Below, in pieces: positions 1 through 5,401 of a stretch of DNA of 5,401 nt. Below the pieces are notes generated by a model. That model worked only from the letters and a program-made list of their open reading frames with translations, searched no databases and had not been told where the DNA came from. Each line of letters starts with the position of its first letter. Within the stretch, counting starts at the first letter, position 1. The translations under genes were made by a program, and so were the position numbers. The stretch comes from an uncultured Clostridia bacterium (GTDB lineage: Bacteria > Bacillota > Dehalobacteriia > UBA4068 > JAAVYR01), in NCBI GenBank assembly GCA_946562005.1, contig CAMNVD010000078.1, positions 1-5,401 of the forward strand, given 5' to 3'.

Positions 1-1
1 G

Positions 2-670
2 ATGGCTGTCCACACACAGTCCGCTGTGCTAAAAAGTCAGGGCGAAAACAAAAATAAAGCCATTATAGATATGATTGAATCCTTAGAACTAGAACTAGAT
101 GATTTGGAACAGTCCATCAGCGCCACCAGAAGTGAGATAGAAACCATCGAATCTGAGCAGGTAACAGCAGAGGAAAACTCCGAAGCCATGCAAAAAATGC
201 TCTCTGGTCTCAGGGTTCGGGCTGGTCTTACCGAAGTGACAGGCCCCGGCATCGTCATCACATTAGAAGATAACGAAACAGGCGCCGCCCAGGCAAAAGC
301 TCAAAACCCTAATTATTTCGTACCTGAGAACTTTATTATTCACGATAAAAACTTGCTTTATCTGGTGAATGCCCTAGGTCTCCATGCCGAAGCTATCTCT
401 ATCAATAATCAACGGATTGTCACCACATCCCATATCCGTTGCGTTGGTACTGTCATCATGGTAAATTCCTCCCGTATGGCGCCGCCCTATGAAATCAAAG
501 CCATCGGCGTACCAGAAATCTTAGAGGCCTGTGTTACCTCCAGCGGGGAATACAAAGGCCTAAAGGCAAGAGAAATGCCCATAAAAATCACAAAACAAGA
601 GGAAATAACTCTACCGGCATACACAGGAAGTCTTTCCTTCGACCACACCCAAGACGCTGTAGCAAAGTAA
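2..670 (+). CDS. DUF881 family protein (YlxW/YlxX-like), 5' end missing
   Basis: This is the C-terminal 222 residues of a DUF881-family envelope protein; the molecular function of the family is not established. Residues about 15-70 are rich in Glu, Leu, Ile and Lys with heptad-like spacing, suggesting a coiled coil. The DUF881 core follows at about 75-170, with a TGPGIVITLED strand, the stretch LLYLVNALGLHAEAISINNQ, an IRCVGTVIMVN segment and PPYEIKAIGV. The tail ITLPAYTG is also typical. Family members normally start with a short cytoplasmic tail and one membrane helix, which is absent here. The reading frame is open to the window edge and no ribosome binding site is visible before the ATG at position 2, so that Met is probably internal and the anchor is upstream. 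A sbp gene follows after 48 bp and a second DUF881 gene after that, as in Firmicute division clusters. Family assignment is firm; the cellular role is inferred from context only. Confidence 0.88.
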   Translation: MAVHTQSAVLKSQGENKNKAIIDMIESLELELDDLEQSISATRSEIETIESEQVTAEENSEAMQKMLSGLRVRAGLTEVTGPGIVITLEDNETGAAQAKAQNPNYFVPENFIIHDKNLLYLVNALGLHAEAISINNQRIVTTSHIRCVGTVIMVNSSRMAPPYEIKAIGVPEILEACVTSSGEYKGLKAREMPIKITKQEEITLPAYTGSLSFDHTQDAVAK

Positions 671-718
671 CCGGCAAAACAAAGAATTTATAGATTTGGA
701 CAAAAGGAGTAATTTGTT

Positions 719-1117
719 ATGTGGCTGCCCATTTTAGGTTTAATCACTGGGGTGCTCATTGGTTCTATGTTCACCTTTACCATTCCCATTATCTATGCAA
801 AATATCTCTCTGTCAGCGTGCTAGCTGCGCTAGATTCCCTCTTAGGCAGTGTAAAAGCATTACTAGAAGATTCCTTTGACAGCGCCATCCTCATTTCTGG
901 CTTCTTTGCCAATATGCTTTTAGCTGCCGGCCTTGCTTTCATGGGAGACCGGCTAGGGCTAGATTTATATATGGCAGCCGTCATTGCCCTGGGGATACGA
1001 TTATTCAGCAATCTAGGCGCTATCCGCCGAGACCTAATGGAAATGCACCACACACGCAAAGCGCTAAAGCAAGCAAAGGCGGAAGCAGGTGAGATAAATG
1101 ATGAAACACAACAATAG
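719..1117 (+). CDS. sbp: Small basic protein Sbp family (DUF1290), membrane protein
   Basis: A complete 132-residue integral membrane protein that closely resembles Bacillus subtilis Sbp (about 121 residues). Shared stretches are the N-terminal MWLPILGLITGVLIG, the central YLSVSVLAALDSLLG, then SGFFANMLLA, and LGIRLFSNLGAIRR near the end. Hydrophobic segments lie at about residues 3-25, 55-76 and 80-98; a basic tail (RR, HHTRKALKQAK) probably faces the cytoplasm. The start is supported by AAGGAG at 704-709, nine bases before the ATG. The gene overlaps the downstream DUF881 gene by 20 bp, implying translational coupling. In B. subtilis sbp lies just upstream of ftsA-ftsZ next to ylxW and ylxX, so a link to division or the envelope is inferred, but no biochemical activity is known to me for this family. 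Confidence 0.93.
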   Translation: MWLPILGLITGVLIGSMFTFTIPIIYAKYLSVSVLAALDSLLGSVKALLEDSFDSAILISGFFANMLLAAGLAFMGDRLGLDLYMAAVIALGIRLFSNLGAIRRDLMEMHHTRKALKQAKAEAGEINDETQQ

Positions 1118-1859
1118 TTTTTATTCTATTACAAAAATCTACCATCCCCGTCACAAGCGACAGCTAAAGCCTTTTTCACAAAAGACATGGACGGTCTCTA
1201 TGTTCATTACTTTTCTCATCTTTGGGCTGCTCTTAACGGTACAATACCGCACAAAAATCGCTGCTGAAAACTCCCTTGCCAATCAAAAGCAAGAAGACTT
1301 AGTTGCAATCCTCAAAAACTTAAACACCAACAAAGCCAATTTAGAAGCAGAACTAGAGTCCCTGCAAAACACAAAAAAATCTTTAGAGGCAAAGTCAGAA
1401 GCAGGCCTTAGCCTCAACAACAGCCTACAAAAACAAATCCGCCAATACCAAATCGCTAACGGTAATGTGGACATTGGCGGCCCAGGCGTCAGCATTACCA
1501 TTACAGCAGACTCCAACATTATGAGCTACGACCTCATAGACCTGGTCAACGAGTTATGGATTAGCGGCGCGGAAGCCGTCGCCATTAACGACATCCGTAT
1601 GCTGGACACCACCACCATTGAGCAAACAGAAGATAAAAATAATAATGTAGTGCTGACCGTCGATGGACAGGTGCTTTTGTCCCCTATTATCATTACGGCT
1701 ATCGGCGATAGCGCAACCCTAGAAAAAGGCCTCACCTTCCCCGGCGGCATTGTTGATAACTTAAACACACTCTACCAGGTATACCCCCAAATCAAAAAAA
1801 GCGATTCCATTTTCATTCCTATGGCGACAAACATCAAGGTCAATCAATATGTGAAATAA
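1098..1859 (+). CDS. DUF881 family protein (second paralog), membrane anchored
   Basis: A complete 253-residue protein with the full DUF881 layout. It has a basic N-terminal tail (residues 1-30, many K/R/H), one membrane helix at about 31-49 (WTVSMFITFLIFGLLLTVQY), a likely coiled coil at about 55-115, and a DUF881 core at about 124-250. Positive charges before the helix predict an N-in topology with the core outside the cytoplasm. AGGTGA at 1087-1092 lies five bases before the first ATG (1098); the adjacent ATG at 1101 is also possible. The start lies inside the end of sbp, so the two are probably coupled. The core keeps the GGPGVSITI and LIDLVNELWISGAEAVAINDIR segments. It has lost the IRCxGxxxxVN stretch found in the upstream paralog, which is replaced by a polar insert (QTEDKNNN). 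A strong hairpin terminator follows directly. Function unknown; family assignment is good. Confidence 0.9.
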   Translation: MMKHNNSFYSITKIYHPRHKRQLKPFSQKTWTVSMFITFLIFGLLLTVQYRTKIAAENSLANQKQEDLVAILKNLNTNKANLEAELESLQNTKKSLEAKSEAGLSLNNSLQKQIRQYQIANGNVDIGGPGVSITITADSNIMSYDLIDLVNELWISGAEAVAINDIRMLDTTTIEQTEDKNNNVVLTVDGQVLLSPIIITAIGDSATLEKGLTFPGGIVDNLNTLYQVYPQIKKSDSIFIPMATNIKVNQYVK

Positions 1860-1893
1860 AAAAGCGGTTCTCCTTTTAGGAGAACCGCTTTTT
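1859..1893. terminator. Bidirectional intrinsic terminator between convergent genes
   Basis: A perfect 16-bp inverted repeat (1859-1874 with 1878-1893) closes a 3-base TTT loop; its core is AGCGGTTCTCC/GGAGAACCGCT. On the + strand the stem ends in five T (1889-1893). On the - strand the run of A at 1858-1863, preceded by AAAT, reads as a T-rich tract. It starts on the last base of the DUF881 stop codon and ends 10 bp before the ilvB stop codon, so it can serve both converging transcripts. Confidence 0.93.
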
Positions 1894-1903
1894 GGATGAT
1901 AGT

Positions 1904-3589
1904 TTACTTATCATCTGCTTGTATCAACATTTCGTCTAAGCCCTTACCGCCTAGAACGATAGGATAAACCATATCCTCTTTGTTGGTTAGACATTCAATA
2001 AGCGTTGGCTTGCCGTTAGCTAAGGCTTCTTTTAAGGTGCTTTCGATTTCATCAGTTTTGGTAATGCAATAAGCCTCAAAGCCATATGCTTTTGCCAGCA
2101 TACAGAAATCCGGATTGCCATCAAAGTCTACGCCGAAGAACTCGTTATTGCAGAAGTGGTGCTGCAATTGCCGTACTAAAGCCAGACAGTTGTTATTAAA
2201 CAAAATAACTTTTACTGGAAGATTTTGCCCTTTGATGGTGGCAAGCTCATTGATGCTCATTTGCAGGCTGCCATCTCCAGTGATGCAGACAACCGTATCG
2301 TCAGGGCACGCCATCTGCGCCCCTAATGCCGCAGGTAGTCCATAGCCCATAGTGCCTAGGCCCCCAGAACTAATGAAGCCGCCTAGACGATTAGCCTGAT
2401 AAAACTGAGCCGCTGTCATTTGATGTTGCCCTACATCGGTAGTCAGGATAATCTTACCACCAGTAAGTTCAGATAATTTTTCTACTACTTGACGGCTAAC
2501 TAGGTCATAGCCCGCTTCCGCAGGATATGCCTTGTTGTTCGCAGCTTTGAAGGCTTCCACCTCAGAAAGCCAAGCCTTGTGCTCCATAGGAGTAACCTGC
2601 TCCAAAATCGTATCTAAGACAGTCGCAACATCCCCTACAATAGGTACATCCACCCGTCTTACATTTTTGCCGATTTCCGCCGGGTCAATATCTAAGTGAA
2701 TAATTTTTGCATTGGGGGCAAATTTGTCCAGGGTAATGGTCACCCGGTCGTCAAAACGCACACCAATGCCAAAAAGCACATCACATTTGCTTACTGCATA
2801 GTTTGCAGCAGGCATACCATGGAGCCCAAGCATTCCCAGAGCCAATGAATCTTCAGCTGGAAAGGCGCCTTTCCCCATTAAAGTATTCACCACTGGGATT
2901 TGTAGTTTGTGCGCCAAGTCTCCCAGTTGTTTCGCACCAGAAACCGCAACGCCGCCGCCGATGTAGAATAAGGGACGCTTCCCTTCTTTGAGGAGCTTCA
3001 CTGCTTCTTTGATTTGCTTGCTGTTTCCTTTATAGGTGGGCTTGTAGCCAGGAAGATTTACTTCAGAGATAAACTTCCCATGGCAAAGGGCCTCCGCTAC
3101 ATTTTTGGGCAAGTCGATGAGGACAGGACCGGGACGCCCCGTGCGAGCAATATGAAAAGCCTCTTTGACAACACGAGGAATGTCGTCAGGATTCGTTACC
3201 AAGAAATTATGCTTGGTAATGGGCTGGGTGATACCCGTAATATCCACTTCCTGGAAGGCGTCTGTCCCTACCATGCTGGTAGCTACTTGTCCACTGATGG
3301 CTACTAAGGGAATAGAATCCATATAAGCTGTGGCAATGCCTGTCACCAGATTGGTTGCCCCCGGGCCGGAAGTAGAAATACATACCCCTACTGTACCAGT
3401 TGCCCGCGCATAGCCGTTGGCTGCGTGAGTTGCACCTTGTTCTGTTCGAGTCAATACGTGTTTGATTTTCGATTTTTGTAATTCGCTATATACCGGAAGA
3501 ATTGCGCCGCCGGGATAACCAAAGACGACCTTCACGCCTTCTTCTTCCAATATTTTTACCAGGGCCTTTGCCCCTGTCATTGTGGTCAT
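1904..3589 (-). CDS. ilvB: Acetolactate synthase large (catalytic) subunit
   Basis: The ThDP- and FAD-dependent enzyme joins two pyruvates, or pyruvate and 2-oxobutyrate, giving the acetohydroxy acid precursors of valine/leucine and isoleucine; cytosolic. Counting 561 residues from this start, the N-terminal ThDP (PYR) domain is at about 5-170 with catalytic Glu50 in RTEQGATHAANGYARATG. The central FAD-type domain is at about 190-330 with RFDDRVT and HLDIDPAEIGKN, and the C-terminal ThDP domain at about 365-530 with GDGS (438-441) and NNN (465-467). The RFDDR motif favours the anabolic enzyme over catabolic AlsS. Start choice: AGGAGG at 3597-3602 is only one base from the ATG at 3593-3595 but seven from the ATG at 3587-3589, which I prefer; the longer form would be 563 residues. 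The gap to ilvN is 11 bp. Residues at several herbicide-contact positions are unusual (L475, A103). Confidence 0.96.
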   Translation of the reverse strand: MTTMTGAKALVKILEEEGVKVVFGYPGGAILPVYSELQKSKIKHVLTRTEQGATHAANGYARATGTVGVCISTSGPGATNLVTGIATAYMDSIPLVAISGQVATSMVGTDAFQEVDITGITQPITKHNFLVTNPDDIPRVVKEAFHIARTGRPGPVLIDLPKNVAEALCHGKFISEVNLPGYKPTYKGNSKQIKEAVKLLKEGKRPLFYIGGGVAVSGAKQLGDLAHKLQIPVVNTLMGKGAFPAEDSLALGMLGLHGMPAANYAVSKCDVLFGIGVRFDDRVTITLDKFAPNAKIIHLDIDPAEIGKNVRRVDVPIVGDVATVLDTILEQVTPMEHKAWLSEVEAFKAANNKAYPAEAGYDLVSRQVVEKLSELTGGKIILTTDVGQHQMTAAQFYQANRLGGFISSGGLGTMGYGLPAALGAQMACPDDTVVCITGDGSLQMSINELATIKGQNLPVKVILFNNNCLALVRQLQHHFCNNEFFGVDFDGNPDFCMLAKAYGFEAYCITKTDEIESTLKEALANGKPTLIECLTNKEDMVYPIVLGGKGLDEMLIQADDK

Positions 3590-3596
3590 CGTCATC

Positions 3597-3602
3597 CCTC
3601 CT
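3597..3602 (-). promoter_or_regulatory. Ribosome binding site of ilvB, overlapping the ilvN stop
   Basis: Read on the - strand the sequence is AATAGGAGGGATGACGATG. The AGGAGG motif begins inside the TAG stop codon of ilvN (3601-3603). Spacing of one base to the first ATG (3595) is too short for efficient initiation, while seven bases to the third codon ATG (3589) is near ideal. It therefore decides the ilvB start and suggests that ribosomes finishing ilvN reinitiate on ilvB. Confidence 0.75.
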
Positions 3603-4089
3603 ATTCTCCGATATCTCCCCGTACCAAGGCAATTTTCCCGGTACGCACCATTTCTTTGATGCCGAAGGACGTCAGTGCGTCTACAAAAGCATTGATTTTC
3701 TCTTCATTACCAGTTAGTTCCAGCATCATGGTTTTACGGCTTAAGTCAACGATTCTGCCTTTGAAAATTTCTGTAATGGCGATGATTTCGCCCCGTTGGG
3801 AAGGTTCTACAGATACGGTGACTAAAACCATTTCCCTTCCTACATATTTTTCATCGGTAATATCACTGACCTTCAGCACCTCTACTAATTTATAAAGCTG
3901 CTTAGATACCTGTTCGACGACGTAATTATCCCCCTCTACCACAATGGTCATTCGGGAGATTTTTTCGTTTTCCGTGACGCCTACCGCTAGACTTTCAATG
4001 TTATAGCCACGTCGGCTAAAGAGTCCGGAGACCCGAGATAAGACACCCGCCTGATTCTGCACCAAAACAGATAATGTATGCTGCATCAT
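3601..4089 (-). CDS. ilvN: Acetolactate synthase small (regulatory) subunit
   Basis: A 162-residue regulatory subunit that binds the IlvB catalytic subunit, raises its activity and confers feedback inhibition by valine. An N-terminal ACT domain spans about residues 4-78 (HTLSVLVQNQAGVLSRVSGL, then SRRGYNIESLAVG), and a C-terminal ACT-like domain spans about 84-158 (REMVLVTVSV through GKIALVRGD). Counted from the second Met, Asn11, Gly14 and Asn29 fall exactly on the valine-site positions known from Escherichia coli IlvH, so valine control is probably intact. The length matches the family (about 160-165). AGGAGG at 4094-4099 lies four bases from the first ATG and seven from the second (4084-4086), so the second Met is equally or more likely. 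It is called ilvN here; ilvH is used for the same family. It lies upstream of ilvB, the opposite of the common order. Confidence 0.95.
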   Translation of the reverse strand: MMQHTLSVLVQNQAGVLSRVSGLFSRRGYNIESLAVGVTENEKISRMTIVVEGDNYVVEQVSKQLYKLVEVLKVSDITDEKYVGREMVLVTVSVEPSQRGEIIAITEIFKGRIVDLSRKTMMLELTGNEEKINAFVDALTSFGIKEMVRTGKIALVRGDIGE

Positions 4090-4093
4090 CTTC

Positions 4094-4099
4094 CCTCCT
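4094..4099 (-). promoter_or_regulatory. Ribosome binding site of ilvN
   Basis: On the - strand the motif is AAGGAGGGAAGATGATG, a near-perfect complement to the 16S rRNA 3' end. It gives four bases of spacing to the first ATG and seven to the second, so it favours the second Met, which also brings the numbering into register with E. coli IlvH. Confidence 0.7.
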
Positions 4100-4114
4100 T
4101 TTATTATTTCTACT

Positions 4115-4142
4115 TTTATTCTGCCTACTCTCTCATTGTCAT
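4115..4142 (-). promoter_or_regulatory. Candidate weak internal promoter before ilvN
   Basis: On the - strand, ATGACA (4137-4142, five of six matches to TTGACA) is followed after 16 bases by AATAAA (4115-4120, four of six matches to TATAAT). This would place a start site roughly 15-20 bases before the ilvN ribosome binding site. The -35 box overlaps the hairpin repeat. The region is AT-rich and such matches arise by chance, so this is only a candidate for independent ilvNB expression. Confidence 0.22.
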
Positions 4143-4165
4143 TCTGAGCGTAAGCGAAGAATCTT
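4138..4165 (+). repeat. Structured palindromic intergenic repeat element in the ilvD-ilvN gap
   Basis: The stretch from GTCATTCTGAGCG to GAAGAATCTT forms an imperfect inverted repeat. Bases 4141-4145 (ATTCT) pair with 4158-4162 (AGAAT), and 4148-4149 (GC) with 4154-4155 (GC). A tandem G-A/A-G mismatch separates the two stems, and the loop is GTAA (4150-4153). As + strand RNA this is a tandem sheared G·A step capped by a GNRA tetraloop. From memory, near-identical strings (CATTCTGAGCG...GCGAAGAATCT) recur between genes in many bacterial genomes. Only one copy is in this window, so its status as a repeat rests on that recollection. It begins right after the ilvD stop codon and lies within the presumed ilvD-ilvN transcript. 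Confidence 0.6.
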
Positions 4166-5401
4166 TTATTTTAAGGAAATTGCCCCTTGGGCAGCAGAGC
4201 TGACCCGTCCCGCATATTTCGCCAAATATCCTTTGGTAATCTTCGGTGCAGGCTTTTGCCAAGCAGCTTTCCGCTTTGCCAAAGTCTCTTCATCTACCAA
4301 AAGTTCTAATTTGCCATTAGGAATATCAATAGCGATTTCATCACCTTCTGCTACCAGGGAAATAAGACCGCCTTCTGCCGCTTCCGGAGAAACGTGACCA
4401 ATGGCCGCTCCTCTGGTAGCCCCGGAGAATCGACCGTCCGTAATGAGCGCCACCGATGCGCCCAAGCCCATACCTTGGACGGCAGAGGTTGCCGTGAGCA
4501 TTTCCCGCATACCGGGACCGCCTTTTGGTCCTTCATAGCGAATTACCACCACTTCGCCGCTATGGATTTCCCCGGCAAAGATAGCTTTTACTGCCTCGTC
4601 TTCTCCGTCAAATACCCTTGCTTTTCCCGTATGAACCAGCATTTCAGGAGCTACTGCGCCTTTCTTCACCACAGCGCCGTCAGGTGCTAAATTCCCCTTA
4701 AGGATGGCAAGCCCACCTGTCTGACTGTAAGCAGTGTCTTTGCTGCGAATAACGTCAGCGTCTTTCACCTTCGCCCCGGCAATGTTTTCCGCCATGGTTT
4801 TCCCCGTCACAGTAGGCACGTTCGTTTCGATTAAGCCCAAGCCATCTAATACGGTAAGCAGCGCAGGAATGCCCCCGGCTCTGTCTAAATCCTGCACATG
4901 ATGTTCTCCTGCAGGGGCTAACTTGCAGAGATGCGGCGTAGTTTTACTGATGTCGTTAATCATTGCGAGGTCCAAGGCAATGCCTGCCTCATGGGCAATA
5001 GCGGGTAAGTGCAGCACCGTGTTGGTGGAGCAGCCTAAGGCCATATCTGCCACCAAGCCGTTATGAAAGGCCGTTTCTGTCAAAATCTCACTAGGACGGA
5101 TATCTTGTTCCACCAGATGCATCACTGCCATACCGGCTTTCTTCGCCAGTCGAATTCTCGCTCCGGATACGGCGGGGATTGTCCCATTGCCGGGGAGCGC
5201 CATACCCAAGACTTCCGTTAAACAGTTCATAGAATTTGCCGTGAACATCCCCGAGCAAGAGCCGCAGCCGGGACAAGCGCACTCCTCGATTTCTTCCAGT
5301 TCACATTCTGTGATTTTCCCTGCCGCCAGCTCCCCTACTGCTTCAAAGAGGGAGTTTAAGTCCAATGTTTTGCCGTTGGCATAGCCGGTAAGCATAGGCC
5401 C
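4166..5401 (-). CDS. ilvD: Dihydroxy-acid dehydratase, N-terminal part off the window
   Basis: IlvD dehydrates 2,3-dihydroxyisovalerate and 2,3-dihydroxy-3-methylvalerate to the 2-oxo acids that precede valine/leucine and isoleucine; it is a cytosolic iron-sulfur enzyme. The frame runs to the right edge as Gly-Pro-Met, matching the family's GPMLTG, so the Met at 5393-5395 is internal; about 140-150 N-terminal residues are missing. Counting from that Met, visible landmarks are the cysteine-rich ECACPGCGSCSGMFTANSMN (38-57), GCSTNTVLHL with the second cluster cysteine C122 (121-130), RYEGPKGGPGM with metal-ligand Glu288, and TDGRFSG with the catalytic Ser324. The C-terminal end GYLAKYAGRVSSAAQGAISL is typical of Firmicute enzymes. 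The CPxCGSCSGMFTANSMNCLTE pattern is shared with E. coli IlvD. A 76-bp gap separates it from ilvN on the same strand, consistent with one operon. No frameshift or missing residue is seen in the part present. Confidence 0.96.
   Translation of the reverse strand, partial: GPMLTGYANGKTLDLNSLFEAVGELAAGKITECELEEIEECACPGCGSCSGMFTANSMNCLTEVLGMALPGNGTIPAVSGARIRLAKKAGMAVMHLVEQDIRPSEILTETAFHNGLVADMALGCSTNTVLHLPAIAHEAGIALDLAMINDISKTTPHLCKLAPAGEHHVQDLDRAGGIPALLTVLDGLGLIETNVPTVTGKTMAENIAGAKVKDADVIRSKDTAYSQTGGLAILKGNLAPDGAVVKKGAVAPEMLVHTGKARVFDGEDEAVKAIFAGEIHSGEVVVIRYEGPKGGPGMREMLTATSAVQGMGLGASVALITDGRFSGATRGAAIGHVSPEAAEGGLISLVAEGDEIAIDIPNGKLELLVDEETLAKRKAAWQKPAPKITKGYLAKYAGRVSSAAQGAISLK

Noticed and set aside
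37..261. Minus-strand open frame within the first DUF881 gene, Ser-rich
   Set aside because: The poly-Ser composition is the antisense reading of the Glu/Asp-rich coiled coil; no independent coding signal.
671..718. Promoter or terminator between the first DUF881 gene and sbp
   Set aside because: The 48-bp AT-rich gap contains the sbp RBS but no inverted repeat and no well-spaced promoter pair that I can support.
3014..3307. 97-codon open frame on the + strand inside ilvB
   Set aside because: It lies wholly antisense to a clear, conserved acetolactate synthase, has no plausible ribosome binding site or family resemblance, and is explained by codon usage of the true gene.
1904..3589. Possibility that this gene is catabolic AlsS, pyruvate oxidase or another ThDP enzyme
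   Set aside because: The FAD-domain motif RFDDR, the adjacent ilvN regulatory subunit and the ilvD neighbour all point to anabolic acetolactate synthase.
4090..4165. Leader peptide, T-box or attenuator in the ilvD-ilvN gap
   Set aside because: The gap is too short for a T-box, shows no run of Val/Leu/Ile codons behind a start, and has no terminator hairpin followed by a T-tract in the operon direction.
4074..4397. 107-codon + strand open frame spanning the ilvD-ilvN gap and the end of ilvD
   Set aside because: Its start lies over the ilvN RBS/start region and most of it is antisense to conserved ilvD sequence. The N-terminal run of Ser/Leu/Phe is a low-complexity product of the CT-rich antisense of the RBS region, not a convincing signal peptide.
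4351..4536. Short minus-strand frame overlapping ilvD in another frame
   Set aside because: Fully contained within conserved ilvD coding sequence and shows no recognisable domain.

Overview
The window reads as an ordinary chromosomal segment of a low-to-mid GC Firmicute. The main pointer is a DUF881 – Sbp (DUF1290) – DUF881 gene trio of the kind that sits between divIB/ftsQ and ftsA/ftsZ in this phylum. A Negativicutes or Clostridia source is my best guess, held with low confidence because no marker gene settles it.

Left part (1-1859, + strand): three envelope-type genes read rightward. First is the tail of a DUF881 protein whose membrane anchor lies off the left edge. Next is a complete small multi-pass Sbp protein. 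Last is a complete second DUF881 protein with an N-terminal membrane segment and a coiled coil; its start overlaps the end of sbp. The last two are almost certainly co-translated. A perfect 16-bp hairpin at 1859-1893 ends this transcript, and because it has T-tracts on both sides it can also end the converging operon.

Right part (1904-5401, - strand): a branched-chain amino acid operon reads leftward as ilvD (5' end off the window) – ilvN – ilvB. IlvN and IlvB form the regulatory and catalytic subunits of anabolic acetolactate synthase, the first committed step to valine, leucine and isoleucine. IlvD is the dihydroxy-acid dehydratase acting two steps later. The intermediate enzyme IlvC is not in the window. 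The small-subunit gene precedes the large-subunit gene, the reverse of the familiar ilvBN/ilvIH order, and the ilvB ribosome binding site overlaps the ilvN stop codon.

The only sizeable intergenic gap (4090-4165, ilvD-ilvN) holds a 28-bp structured palindromic element that looks like a dispersed intergenic repeat, plus a weak candidate internal promoter. I found no tRNA, rRNA, CRISPR array, insertion sequence or phage gene. I see no convincing undescribed system; the best second-look items are the hairpin repeat, the natural substitutions at herbicide-contact positions of IlvB, the ilvN-ilvB order and coupling, and the diverged second DUF881 paralog.
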